Shown one piece after another: positions 15,734 to 25,032 of a stretch of 64,000 nucleotides of DNA (its first letter is position 1; each line of letters opens with the position of its first letter). The notes beneath the pieces are model-generated. The model was given only the letters and a program-made list of their open reading frames with translations. It ran no database searches and was not told the origin of the DNA. The stretch is from Yoonia sp. G8-12 (GTDB taxonomy: Bacteria; Pseudomonadota; Alphaproteobacteria; Rhodobacterales; Rhodobacteraceae), in the NCBI RefSeq assembly GCF_038443675.1, contig NZ_CP151762.1:2232001-2296000 (forward strand), given 5' to 3'. The translations under genes were made by a program, and so were the position numbers.

Positions 15734-18690
15734 ATGAACGATCATTCTCCCAACGACGTTTTCCATGCCTCTTCATTCCTGCAAGGCCATAACGCGGAAT
15801 ACGTGGAACAGCTTTACGCCCGCTACGCCGACAACCCCGGCGCTGTCGATGAAAGCTGGCAAGCGTTCTTTAGGTCCCTGGGCGACACTCCTGCCGATGC
15901 GAAAGCCGAGGCCGCTGGGCCTTCTTGGGCACGCAGCGATTGGCCCCCGCGCCTGCCGATGACCTGACCGCAGCGCTGGACGGCCAATGGCCCGCCGAAC
16001 CCGAGGCCGCTGGCAAAAAGATCAAGGAAAAGGCTGCCGAAAAGGGCGTTGAACTCGACGAGACACAGGTCCGCAACGCGGTGCTGGACAGCATCCGCGC
16101 GCTGATGATCATCCGCGCCTACCGTATTCGCGGCCACTTGATTGCCGACCTTGATCCGCTGGGCATGCGCGAAACAGTCCCGCACCCTGAACTTGACCCG
16201 AAATCCTACGGTTTCACCGCCGCCGACATGGACCGCCCGATCTTTATCGACAACGTCCTCGGCCTCGAAGTGGCGACCATGAATGAAATCATGGCGATCG
16301 TGCAGCGCACCTATTGCGGCACCTTCGCGCTGCAATACATGCACATTTCCAACCCCGAAGAGGCCGGTTGGCTGAAGGAACGCATCGAAGGCTACGGCAA
16401 GGAAATCGCCTTCACCAAGGAAGGGCGCAAAGCAATTCTCAACTCCTTGGTGCAGGCCGAAGGTTTTGAAAAATTTCTCCATGTCAAATACATGGGCACC
16501 AAGCGTTTCGGCCTTGATGGCGGCGAAAGCCTGATCCCCGCGATGGAGCAGATCATCAAACGCGGTGGTCAGTTGGGCCTTGAGGATATCGTCATCGGGA
16601 TGCCGCACCGTGGCCGTTTGTCCGTGCTGGCCAACGTGATGCAAAAACCCTACCGCGCGATTTTCAACGAATTCCAGGGCGGGTCGTTCAAACCCGAAGA
16701 CGTGGATGGCTCGGGCGATGTGAAATACCACCTCGGCGCCTCATCGGACCGCGCGTTCGATGACAATTCGGTCCACCTGTCACTGACAGCAAACCCCTCA
16801 CACCTTGAGGCCGTGAATCCCGTGGTGCTCGGCAAGGTCCGCGCCAAGCAGGACCAGAAGAAAGACAAAGACCGCACCCGCGTCATGGCAATCTTGCTGC
16901 ACGGCGACGCGGCATTTGCGGGCCAAGGCGTTGTGGCCGAGGGCTTTGGCCTCTCTGGCCTGAAGGGGCATAAGACCGGCGGCACCATGCATATCGTGGT
17001 GAACAACCAGATCGGCTTTACCACTGCACCCCACTTCTCGCGCTCGTCACCCTACCCCACCGATATCGCACTGATGGTGGAAGCGCCAATCTTCCACGTC
17101 AACGGCGACGATCCCGAGGCCGTGGTGCACGCCGCCCGTGTTGCCACCGAATTCCGCCAGAAGTTCCACAAGGACGTGGTGCTGGATATCATCTGCTACC
17201 GCCGCTTTGGTCACAACGAAGGCGACGAGCCGATGTTCACCAACCCGGTGATGTACAAAAAGATCAAAAAGCAAAAGACCACGCTGACGCTCTACACCGA
17301 ACGTCTGGTGCGCGACGGGCTGATCCCCGAGGGTGAAATCGAGGACATGAAGGCGGCGTTCCAAGCCTACCTGAACGAAGAATTCGAATCCGGTAAAACC
17401 TACAAACCCAACAAGGCCGACTGGCTGGATGGCAAGTGGTCACATCTGGACCGCAACAAAGACGACTATCAGCGCGGCGCGACGGCGATCGAAGACAAGA
17501 CGTTCAACGATATCGGCAAGGCGCTCTCCACTGCACCCGCCGACTTCCCGCTGCATAAAACCGTTTCGCGCTTGCTTGATGCGAAGGCCAAGATGTTCGA
17601 AAGCGGCGAGGGCATCGACTGGGCTACCGGCGAAGCGCTGGCCTTTGGCTCGCTCTTGACCGAAGGCTACCCTGTGCGCCTGTCCGGACAAGACAGCACA
17701 CGCGGCACCTTTAGCCAACGACACTCGGGCCTGCTCAATCAGGACACCGAAGAACGGTACTATCCGCTCAACAACGTCCGCGACGGCCAAGCACATTACG
17801 AAGTCATCGATTCGATGCTGTCGGAATATGCGGTGCTGGGCTTTGAATACGGCTATTCACTGGCCGAACCCAACGCACTGACATTGTGGGAAGCACAGTT
17901 TGGCGACTTTGCGAACGGCGCGCAGATCATGTTCGATCAGTTCATCAGCTCGGGCGAAAGCAAATGGTTGCGCATGTCCGGCCTCGTCTGCCTGCTGCCG
18001 CACGGGTACGAAGGGCAAGGGCCCGAACACTCCAGCGCACGTCTGGAACGGTTCCTGACAATGTGCGGGGGCGACAACTGGATCGTGGCCAACTGCACCA
18101 CGCCTGCCAACTACTTCCACCTGCTGCGCCGGCAATTGCACCGCACCTACCGCAAGCCGCTTATCCTGATGACACCCAAGTCGCTTCTGCGGCACAAATT
18201 GGCCGTGTCGAAGAAAGAGGAATTCACCACCGGTTCCAGCTTCCACCGCGTGTTGTGGGACGATGCTCAGCAGGGCAACTCGGACACGAAACTGGTGGCG
18301 GACGATAAAATCAAACGGGTCGTGATGTGTTCGGGCAAGGTCTATTACGACCTGCTGGAAGAACGCGATGCCCGCGGCATAGATGACGTCTACATCCTGC
18401 GCTACGAACAATTCTATCCGTTCCCCGCGCAATCGGCTGTCAAAGAACTCGAACGGTTCAAGAACGCCGAAATGGTGTGGTGTCAGGAAGAACCGCGCAA
18501 CCAAGGCCCGTGGTCGTTCATGGAACCCAACATTGAGTGGGTCCTGACCCGCATCAAAGCCAAACACACAAGGCCGACCTATGTGGGACGCGCCGCCGCC
18601 GCCTCGCCTGCCACAGGTCTGGCCAGCAAACACAAAGCAGAACAAGCAGCGCTCGTAGATGATGCGTTGACCATCGAAGGAACAAAGTAA
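15734..18690 (+). CDS. sucA: 2-oxoglutarate dehydrogenase E1, with a one-base frameshift
   Basis: The N-terminal 71 residues (MNDHSPNDVFHASSFLQGHN onward) end at a run of five C (15944-15948), and the rest continues in the next frame. With six C the product is one 985-residue E1. Seen in the second part: the helix before RAYRIRGHLIADLDPLG, thiamine-diphosphate region with HGDAAFAGQGVVAE and NNQIGFTT, and YRRFGHNEGDEPMFTNP. It decarboxylates 2-oxoglutarate and feeds SucB. As for sucD, an undercalled homopolymer explains the break best. Confidence 0.93.
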
Positions 18691-19898
18691 TGAGCACCGA
18701 AGTCCGCGTCCCCACCCTTGGCGAATCCGTGACAGAGGCCACCGTCGCCACATGGTTCAAACAGCCCGGCGATGCCGTTGCCGTTGATGAAATGCTCTGC
18801 GAGCTGGAAACAGACAAGGTAACGGTCGAAGTGCCCAGCCCCGTGGCTGGTACATTGTCCGAGATCGTGGCCGCCGAAGGCGAAACCGTCGGTGTAGACG
18901 CGCTGCTGGCGCAGATCAGCGAAGGCGATGCCGCACCAGCGCCAAAAGCCGAAAAGAGCGAAGAGGCCCCCAAGGCCGAAGAGCAGCCAGCAAAAGCCGA
19001 CACGGACAAGGGCGACAAAGGCGACAAAGACGTCGAGGACGCCCCATCGGCCAAGAAACTGATGGCAGAAAACAACCTGTCTGACGTCAAAGGCACCGGC
19101 AAAGACGGTCGTGTGATGAAAGAAGACGTGCTGAACGCGCTTTCATCATCCGCGCCTGCGGCGTCTGCGCCCCGTGCACCAGTGGTGGCCAGCCAAGCGG
19201 ACCGCGAAGAGCGCGTGAAAATGACAAGGCTAAGACAGACCATCGCCAAGCGCCTCAAAGACAGCCAGAACACTGCAGCCATGCTGACCACCTACAACGA
19301 GGTCGACATGACCGAGGTGATGGCGCTGCGCAACGAATACAAAGACCTGTTCCTGAAGAAACACGGCGTCAAACTTGGCTTCATGTCTTTCTTCACCAAG
19401 GCCTGCGTGCATGCCCTGAACGAGGTGCCCGAGGTCAACGCCGAAATCGACGGCACCGATGTGGTCTATAAAAACTACGTCAACATGGGCATCGCCGCTG
19501 GTACACCCACGGGCCTCGTCGTGCCGGTCATCAACGACGCCGACCAGATGTCCTTTGCCACGATCGAGAAAAGCATCGCCGAAATGGGCGCCAAAGCCCG
19601 CGACGGCAAGCTGAGCATGGCCGAAATGCAAGGCGGCACCTTCACCATCTCCAACGGTGGCGTCTACGGCTCGCTGATGTCCTCGCCCATCCTGAACCCC
19701 CCGCAGTCGGGTATCCTCGGCATGCACAAAATCCAGGACCGTCCAATGGCGATCAACGGTGAGGTGGTAATCCGTCCGATGATGTATCTCGCGCTCAGCT
19801 ATGACCACCGGATCGTGGACGGCAAAGGCGCGGTAACGTTCCTTGTGCGGGTGAAAGAAGCGCTAGAAGATCCACGACGGTTGTTGATGGATTTGTGA
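18690..19898 (+). CDS. sucB: Dihydrolipoyl succinyltransferase (E2 of the 2-oxoglutarate dehydrogenase complex)
   Basis: 402 residues. In order: a single lipoyl domain (residues 1-77, lipoyl Lys in ELETDKVTVEVPSP), an Ala/Lys/Glu-rich linker, an E1/E3-binding domain (APSAKKLMAENNLSDVKG), and the acyltransferase domain with the active-site ALSYDHRIVDGKGAV. It passes the succinyl group to CoA. Its ATG overlaps the sucA stop by one base (TAATG). Confidence 0.96.
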   Translation: MSTEVRVPTLGESVTEATVATWFKQPGDAVAVDEMLCELETDKVTVEVPSPVAGTLSEIVAAEGETVGVDALLAQISEGDAAPAPKAEKSEEAPKAEEQPAKADTDKGDKGDKDVEDAPSAKKLMAENNLSDVKGTGKDGRVMKEDVLNALSSSAPAASAPRAPVVASQADREERVKMTRLRQTIAKRLKDSQNTAAMLTTYNEVDMTEVMALRNEYKDLFLKKHGVKLGFMSFFTKACVHALNEVPEVNAEIDGTDVVYKNYVNMGIAAGTPTGLVVPVINDADQMSFATIEKSIAEMGAKARDGKLSMAEMQGGTFTISNGGVYGSLMSSPILNPPQSGILGMHKIQDRPMAINGEVVIRPMMYLALSYDHRIVDGKGAVTFLVRVKEALEDPRRLLMDL

Positions 19899-20195
19899 AG
19901 CAACATAAGGGCAGCGCCTGGACCTCGGGGCGGGCGCTACAACCTTTACGATTGGCAAGAGATCACCCCAAATGCTGGCAATGGATCAATCAGAAACGCA
20001 GCAAAAGCGCCCTCCCCATGGGGGAGGGTTTGCGCCGTCTTGGAAACGATCCAGTGGATTGTTTCAGGTGCAAACGGGCGGAGCCCCGTCCCCGGGCGCT
20101 GCCCGGCAAGCCGGGCGGGGGACAAACGACAATTGCTTCGTTTGAAAAAGATACCTGTTGGTGCAAGTGGCAATTTGCGAAGGGCAATAGAATGG
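19899..20195. repeat. REP-like hairpin element after sucB
   Basis: No gene here. From 20010 it holds a hairpin CCCTCCCC/GGGGGAGGG (20010-20028), an 11-bp stem GAAACGATCCA (20043-20053) with its near-complement to 20065, and a GC-rich stretch with nested CCGGG-type pairs (20085-20135). Then follows ACAATTGCTTCGTTTGAAAA. This resembles dispersed intergenic repeats of Roseobacters; copy number cannot be judged from one window. Confidence 0.5.
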
Positions 20196-20582
20196 TTGGG
20201 ACAAGACCAGCCTGAGCCTATTAGTCAGAAATTTCATGCGCTACGCGATACGATCAATCAGACTCCGGCGGCGCGTTTTGTTTCCAGCCAGGAAAATGAA
20301 AGCAGTCACTGGGGTGTTCAGATCGAACTTGAGCTAAACCACTCTCTAGTGTGGCATGTGATCCAGAGATACAGTTACACTCTGAATTGGCTGACAACGA
20401 CAAATCCACTACCAACAAAGTTTTTTCCCAGATCGTTGCCCTCTGAGAATGGCCCACCAGAGGATTTGCTACACTGGAGAATAGAATGTATCGATCCCCT
20501 CTTTTTACCGGATCATGCCGCCAACGAGCTCCAACGTCAGCTACCTGAGAATATTTCCAACGAAGAGGATTGGACACAATGA
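20196..20582 (+). CDS. Hypothetical protein after sucB (start uncertain)
   Basis: An open frame continuing to 20582, about 128 residues if begun at the TTG at 20196. An upstream reading to 20040 would run through the repeat and is unlikely. The product contains SHWGVQIELELNHSLVW, TLNWLTTTNPLPTKFF and ends QRQLPENISNEEDWTQ. No family is recognised and no good ribosome site is seen. GC is clearly lower than in sucB or lpd. It may be a degraded or recently acquired gene. Confidence 0.35.
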   Translation: MGQDQPEPISQKFHALRDTINQTPAARFVSSQENESSHWGVQIELELNHSLVWHVIQRYSYTLNWLTTTNPLPTKFFPRSLPSENGPPEDLLHWRIECIDPLFLPDHAANELQRQLPENISNEEDWTQ

Positions 20583-20622
20583 GAAGGATGTCCCATAGCC
20601 AGCAAGATTTGAGCAGCACTAG

Positions 20623-21033
20623 ATGACACCCGAACTCACCGTCCTCGCCCTTGCCGCCCTGCTCCAAGGCGTCCAGTTCGCCCTCATGGCGATCCCCGCA
20701 AATCTTGAACTGGGCCCCGGCAAAACCATGTCACCACGTGATGCGAGCCGCATGGGAAAACCCTTAGTCGAACAAGTCAGCGATAAGACCGCACGCCTTT
20801 TCCGGGCCCTCAACAACCATTTCGAAGGGTTGATCCTCTTCACCATCGCCGTCGTCGTCATCAGCCTTGGCGACAAAGGCACCGGCTTTTCGGCCATCTG
20901 CGCGTGGGTCTATCTTGTCGCCCGCGTCCTCTATGTCCCCGCCTATTATTTCGGCCTGACCCCGTGGCGGTCGATAATTTGGTTTGTGGGGTTCACCTCA
21001 ACCATGCTGATGATACTGTCAGCCCTGATATGA
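20623..21033 (+). CDS. MAPEG family membrane protein
   Basis: 136 residues, four membrane helices, with the MAPEG pattern LQGVQFALMAIPANLELGPG and KTARLFRALNNHFEGLILFT (RAxxNxxE motif) and YVPAYYFGLTPWRSIIWF. MAPEG proteins include glutathione-dependent membrane enzymes; most bacterial members are uncharacterised. It lies between sucB and lpd, 62 bases before lpd. Position in the 2-oxoglutarate dehydrogenase operon is common among Rhodobacteraceae, so it may be a resident gene, unlike the low-GC passengers. Confidence 0.85.
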   Translation: MTPELTVLALAALLQGVQFALMAIPANLELGPGKTMSPRDASRMGKPLVEQVSDKTARLFRALNNHFEGLILFTIAVVVISLGDKGTGFSAICAWVYLVARVLYVPAYYFGLTPWRSIIWFVGFTSTMLMILSALI

Positions 21034-21040
21034 CACATGT

Positions 21041-21083
21041 ATGTACGGGTTGTGTACGCGCTGTGTACGCCCTGTGACACCCT
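21041..21083 (+). repeat. 11-bp tandem repeat upstream of lpd
   Basis: Successive units ATGTACGGGTT, GTGTACGCGCT, GTGTACGCCCT and a partial GTGACACCCT fill most of the 62-bp gap between the MAPEG gene and lpd. The 11-bp period is close to one DNA turn and ends just before the lpd ribosome site AAAGGAG. Confidence 0.6.
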
Positions 21084-21095
21084 AAAGGAGACCCC

Positions 21096-22484
21096 ATGTC
21101 CAGCTATGACGTCATCGTAATCGGCGCCGGTCCCGGCGGCTATGTTTGTGCTATTCGCTGCGCCCAATTGGGTATGAAAGTGGCCTGCGTCGAGGGGCGC
21201 GAAACGCTGGGCGGCACCTGTCTGAACGTGGGCTGCATCCCGTCGAAGGCCATGCTGCACGCCACCCATATGCTGCACGAAGCCGAGCATAATTTCGCAA
21301 CCATGGGCCTGAAAGGCAAAGCGCCTTCCGTCGATTGGAAGCAGATGCTGTCCTATAAGGATGACACCATCGCGCAGAACACCGGCGGCATCGAATTTCT
21401 TTTCAAAAAGAACAAGGTAGACTGGCTCAAGGGCTGGGGCACGATCCCGGAAGCGGGCAAGGTCAAAGTCGGTGACGAAGTGCACGAGGCCAAGCACATC
21501 GTCATCGCGTCTGGTTCCGAGGCCGCGTCGCTGCCCGGCGTTGAGGTCGATGAAAAAACCGTTGTCACATCCACAGGCGCGCTGGAATTGGGCAAGATCC
21601 CCAAGAAACTGGTCGTGATCGGCGCAGGTGTGATCGGGCTTGAGTTGGGTTCGGTCTATGCCCGTCTGGGGGCCGAGGTTGAGGTGGTCGAATTCCTTGA
21701 CGCCATCACCCCCGGCATGGACAAGGAAATCGCACGTCAGTTCCAGAAAATGCTGACAAAACAGGGGCTTAAATTTACCCTTGGTGCCGCTGTGCAAGGT
21801 GTTGAAGTCAAGAACAACAAGGCCACCGTCACCTATAAGCTGCGTAAGGACGATAGCGAACATACAATGACCGCCGACACGGTTCTGGTCGCCACCGGGC
21901 GCAAACCTTACACCAAAGGGCTAGGTCTGGAAGAACTCGGCGTTGAGATGTCAGAGCGCGGCCAAATCAAAACCGACGGCAAATACGCGACGAATGTCGC
22001 TGGCATCTACGCTGTCGGCGACACCATCGCAGGCCCTATGCTGGCCCACAAAGCCGAAGACGAAGGCATGGCCGTCGCCGAAGGCATCGCAGGCCAGCAC
22101 CCGCATGTGAACTATGGCGTCATCCCCGGCGTGATCTACACACACCCCGAGGTGGCCAACGTGGGCGAGACCGAAGAAACCCTGAGAGAACAAGGTCGTA
22201 AATACAAAGTCGGCAAGTTTCCCTTCATGGGTAACGCGCGTGCCAAGGCAAATTTCGCAGGCGACGGTTTTGTAAAGATCCTTGTCGATGCGACAACTGA
22301 TCGTATCCTCGGTGCGCACATCATCGGCCCCATGGCTGGCGACCTGATTCACGAAATCTGCGTGGCCATGGAATTCGGTGCTGCGGCCGAAGATCTCGCG
22401 CGGACTTGCCACGCCCATCCGACATATTCAGAAGCCGTGCGCGAAGCGGCACTGGCTTGCGGTGACGGCGCAATTCACGCCTGA
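21096..22484 (+). CDS. lpd: Dihydrolipoyl dehydrogenase (E3)
   Basis: 462 residues. FAD-binding VIVIGAGPGGYVCAIRCAQLG, the redox disulfide in GGTCLNVGCIPSKAML, NAD-binding LVVIGAGVIGLELGSVYARLG, YAVGDTIAGPMLAHKAEDEG and the C-terminal catalytic His-Glu pair in CHAHPTYSEAVREAA. It reoxidises lipoyl groups of SucB. AAAGGAG precedes the ATG. A hairpin follows, so it ends the operon. Confidence 0.96.
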   Translation: MSSYDVIVIGAGPGGYVCAIRCAQLGMKVACVEGRETLGGTCLNVGCIPSKAMLHATHMLHEAEHNFATMGLKGKAPSVDWKQMLSYKDDTIAQNTGGIEFLFKKNKVDWLKGWGTIPEAGKVKVGDEVHEAKHIVIASGSEAASLPGVEVDEKTVVTSTGALELGKIPKKLVVIGAGVIGLELGSVYARLGAEVEVVEFLDAITPGMDKEIARQFQKMLTKQGLKFTLGAAVQGVEVKNNKATVTYKLRKDDSEHTMTADTVLVATGRKPYTKGLGLEELGVEMSERGQIKTDGKYATNVAGIYAVGDTIAGPMLAHKAEDEGMAVAEGIAGQHPHVNYGVIPGVIYTHPEVANVGETEETLREQGRKYKVGKFPFMGNARAKANFAGDGFVKILVDATTDRILGAHIIGPMAGDLIHEICVAMEFGAAAEDLARTCHAHPTYSEAVREAALACGDGAIHA

Positions 22485-22491
22485 TTTTCAG

Positions 22492-22524
22492 GGCACGGAC
22501 CGGCCTAATACGCTGGTCCGTGCC
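22492..22524 (+). terminator. Hairpin after lpd
   Basis: GGCACGGACC (22492-22501) pairs perfectly with GGTCCGTGCC (22515-22524). Only a weak TCTCC follows, so termination may be inefficient. Confidence 0.6.
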
Positions 22525-22717
22525 TCTCCCGGACCGGTTCATGGTCGTTTTTCACGCATTGGCGGCTGGCGCAGGCAAGGAACACTTGCTGCAAAAACAG
22601 CACATTGTGCGCTCAATTGCTTGCTTTTCGGGATTTTTCGGGCCGATAACAGGGACAAGTGACGTCGTTTGCTGCCTTTATGGCGGCAAGTGTAAGTAGT
22701 AGGTCCGAGATAACCGC

Positions 22718-23554
22718 ATGAAGCGTTTCATTGTTGTCCTCTTGTTTAGTTTTCTGGTGACTGGGCCTGCGCAGGCCTGGACAGCTAACTCTGGCTCATT
22801 CTCAGGCCTTGAATATGTCGCCGACACCGAAATTGAGGCCCCAAGCGGTGCGCCACTATCACTGTGCCATGAAACCCGCGACATTCGAATTATCGGCTAT
22901 ACAGTTTCCAGCAACATACTTGGCTACGTTCTTTCCAGCGATCGGTGCACAGGACAGATCGAGCGGCCCTTCAGCGAACAGCAAATGGAAACTGCGCAGT
23001 CGTTGAACCTGATCGACGCCAGCTTACCTTCTGTGGCGCGCAACAGTCTCCAACGCACCATCCAGAATTACGGCATCTGGGTTGCCATAGCTTTGGCGCT
23101 CGTCGCTGTCATTTGGCGGCGCATGAAATCATTGCTTGGCCTCGATCCCACCGCACCGATGCGCAAGAAGGCGACCCTGCGCATTCTGACCGCCATGTGT
23201 TATGTGGGCAAATGTGACGGGATTGTTGCGTCGAACGAAATTGCGCTGATTGCCAAAGCAGCGGGCCGACTGACACGAACCAATATCCAATCAGCAGAAG
23301 TCATCCGCATCACCGACCACATCGACCTCGACCTTACGCCACAGGATTTTGTCGACTTCGGCAAAGGGCTGCGCGATTCCGAGAAGGATGTCATGATGCG
23401 CGGGGCGTTTTTTGTGGCGCTTTCAAGCGGGCGGGTCATTCCCGGCGAGTACGCATTCCTGACCAATCTGGCCCATGGCATCGGTATGCCCGGTGAAGAT
23501 TTCCGGCGCGTGATGAATCTTGCGCTCGAAGACCTCGATATCTACGGACCCTAA
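22718..23554 (+). CDS. Exported, membrane-anchored TerB-like protein
   Basis: 278 residues. A signal peptide (MKRFIVVLLFSFLVTGPAQA) leads a small periplasmic domain with two Cys (LCHETRD, DRCTGQ). A membrane helix follows (about residues 123-141, IWVAIALALVAVIW), then a cytosolic helical domain of the TerB/DjlA N-terminal type (RILTAMCYVGKCDGIVASNEI, and later FFVALSSGRVIPGEYAFL). TerB-like domains sense or bind metals or mediate stress complexes. The role here is unknown. It converges on the GntR gene, overlapping by four bases. Confidence 0.7.
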   Translation: MKRFIVVLLFSFLVTGPAQAWTANSGSFSGLEYVADTEIEAPSGAPLSLCHETRDIRIIGYTVSSNILGYVLSSDRCTGQIERPFSEQQMETAQSLNLIDASLPSVARNSLQRTIQNYGIWVAIALALVAVIWRRMKSLLGLDPTAPMRKKATLRILTAMCYVGKCDGIVASNEIALIAKAAGRLTRTNIQSAEVIRITDHIDLDLTPQDFVDFGKGLRDSEKDVMMRGAFFVALSSGRVIPGEYAFLTNLAHGIGMPGEDFRRVMNLALEDLDIYGP

Positions 23555-24201
23555 CCTTTCAGCATCCGCAAACCTTGGGTCGAATCGGCGCGCACAGCTA
23601 ATCGCAGGCCTGGCTCATCACCGGCCTTGAGGGCCGCAAGGATCAGTTTATGATGTGCCGGAGGATCGGTACGGTTCAGCCGCCCGTAAAGCGCACGCAT
23701 CGTTGGCCCCAGTTGGAGCCAGACCGTTTCCGTCATCGCCAACATCGCAGGCGCTTGGGCGCGCAGATATAGCGTGCGGTGGAACTCAAGGTTCATACGG
23801 ATATAGCCTGTCGCATCATGCCGCGCGATGACCTGATGAAAGCCCTGATTGATCGTCTCAAGCCGTTCAATCAGTGCGAAATGTGCCCTTGGCAGGGCCC
23901 GGGACGCAAGCTCGGCTTCCAGCAAAGCCCGTAACGTCGCCAGTTCTTCAATCCGCTCGTTTGAAAGTTCCGGCGTCGAAACGCGCCCTGAAGACGAAAG
24001 AAACAAGGCCCCTTCCGCAACCAAGCGGCGCACAGCCTCGCGCGCGGGGGTCATAGAGACGTCATAGCTCTTGCCGATGCCGCGCAGTGTCAGGGCCTCA
24101 CCGGGGGCGATTTCACCATGCATGATCCGTGTGCGCAAAGCGCGGTAAACGCGTTCATGCGCGGCGGTCGTGTTATCCTGAGGACGCGGCTGGATCATCA
24201 T
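23551..24201 (-). CDS. GntR-family regulator, FCD subfamily (AkgR candidate)
   Basis: 216 residues. The N-terminal winged helix (HERVYRALRTRIMHGEIAPG, SYDVSMTPAREAVRRLVAEG) is followed by an all-helical FCD ligand domain with metal-binding His patterns (FHRTLYLRAQ, HHKLILAALKAGD). The ATG at 24201 is chosen because AAAAGG lies 5 bases upstream; a longer frame reads through the operator. A TGTGATCACG site overlaps its leader, suggesting autoregulation. AkgR, a GntR protein of Rhodobacter sphaeroides, activates TCA genes. The matching palindromes at sdh and suc make this a strong candidate for the same role, but orthology was not tested. Confidence 0.85.
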   Translation of the reverse strand: MMIQPRPQDNTTAAHERVYRALRTRIMHGEIAPGEALTLRGIGKSYDVSMTPAREAVRRLVAEGALFLSSSGRVSTPELSNERIEELATLRALLEAELASRALPRAHFALIERLETINQGFHQVIARHDATGYIRMNLEFHRTLYLRAQAPAMLAMTETVWLQLGPTMRALYGRLNRTDPPAHHKLILAALKAGDEPGLRLAVRADSTQGLRMLKG

Positions 24202-24209
24202 GCACCTTT

Positions 24210-24219
24210 TGTGATCACG
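24210..24219. promoter_or_regulatory. TGTGATCACG operator in front of the GntR gene
   Basis: Nine of ten bases match the TGTGATCACA palindrome of the sdh and suc promoters. It lies immediately upstream of the ribosome site of the GntR gene, where bound protein would block expression. Confidence 0.6.
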
Positions 24220-24232
24220 AAAGGCCGTGCCG

Positions 24233-24922
24233 TCAATCTTCGAAAACAATCCGGTGTAGCTTGTCGCCCTCATCGCGTAGCCATTGGCGGTGCTGGGCAT
24301 AGTCAGGGCAAAGCTTGGCCACGACCGACCAGAACGCAGGTTGATGGTTCATTTCGACCAGATGGGCGACCTCATGTGCCGCGACATAATCCAGAACCGC
24401 CGGCGGGGCCATAATCAGCCGCCATGAATACATCAAAGCCCCCGTGCTCGAACACGACCCCCAGCGGGAACGCGTGTCGCGGATCGACAGGCGCGTATAG
24501 GTTTTGCCCAGTTGCTGCGCATAGCGGTCCGAGGCCTGCGCGAGCGCGTCGCGTGCCGCGTGGCGTAAAAGGGCCCTGGTCTGAGCCGCGGCAAGCGCGC
24601 CCGCAGTGACTTCAATGCAATCCTCGGCGATGCGCGCACGTTTGCCAGCACCCACGACAATCGGCATTGCCACCCCGCGGACGGGTACACTCTGACCAAC
24701 TTGGGCCACCATCGCAGGGCGCATGTCCTCAAGGTGGCCACGCAGCCAAAGTTCTTTGGCCCGCAAGAAAGCGATTCCCTCACGCTCTGGTGCAAAACGC
24801 GGCAAAGTGAGCGTCACACGGCCATCCAGACGCGAAACGCGCAACGACAGGCGCTTGGCGCGTACAGAGCGGCGCAAAACCACCTCGATCGGGGGGTTGC
24901 CTTTCAGGGTGTGACGGCCCAT
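24233..24922 (-). CDS. YgjP-like M48-superfamily metallopeptidase
   Basis: 229 residues of the DUF45/YgjP family. The C-terminal half has RDTRSRWGSCSSTGALMYSWRLI-type strand (quoted in part: SRWGSCSSTG), then the zinc motif AAHEVAHLVEMNHQPAFW with HExxH. The ATG at 24922 is preferred because AGAAGG sits just upstream; 24943 is also possible. Substrate unknown. It is followed within 31 bases by the GntR gene on the same strand, but the operator in between suggests separate control. Confidence 0.85.
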   Translation of the reverse strand: MGRHTLKGNPPIEVVLRRSVRAKRLSLRVSRLDGRVTLTLPRFAPEREGIAFLRAKELWLRGHLEDMRPAMVAQVGQSVPVRGVAMPIVVGAGKRARIAEDCIEVTAGALAAAQTRALLRHAARDALAQASDRYAQQLGKTYTRLSIRDTRSRWGSCSSTGALMYSWRLIMAPPAVLDYVAAHEVAHLVEMNHQPAFWSVVAKLCPDYAQHRQWLRDEGDKLHRIVFED

Positions 24923-25032
24923 ATCCACCTTCTTAGTTTTCATGTGCCAAAGGCTTTGACACAGCCCCTCGCTTATGGCAGTTGGCACCGATCACCCGCA
25001 AGGGAAGACAGAGTTTTTTGAAGGGATAGCCT

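Noticed and set aside
15823..16731. 302-codon frame opposite sucA
   Set aside because: Shadow of sucA. It also runs across the sucA frameshift point, but the sense protein explains the conservation.
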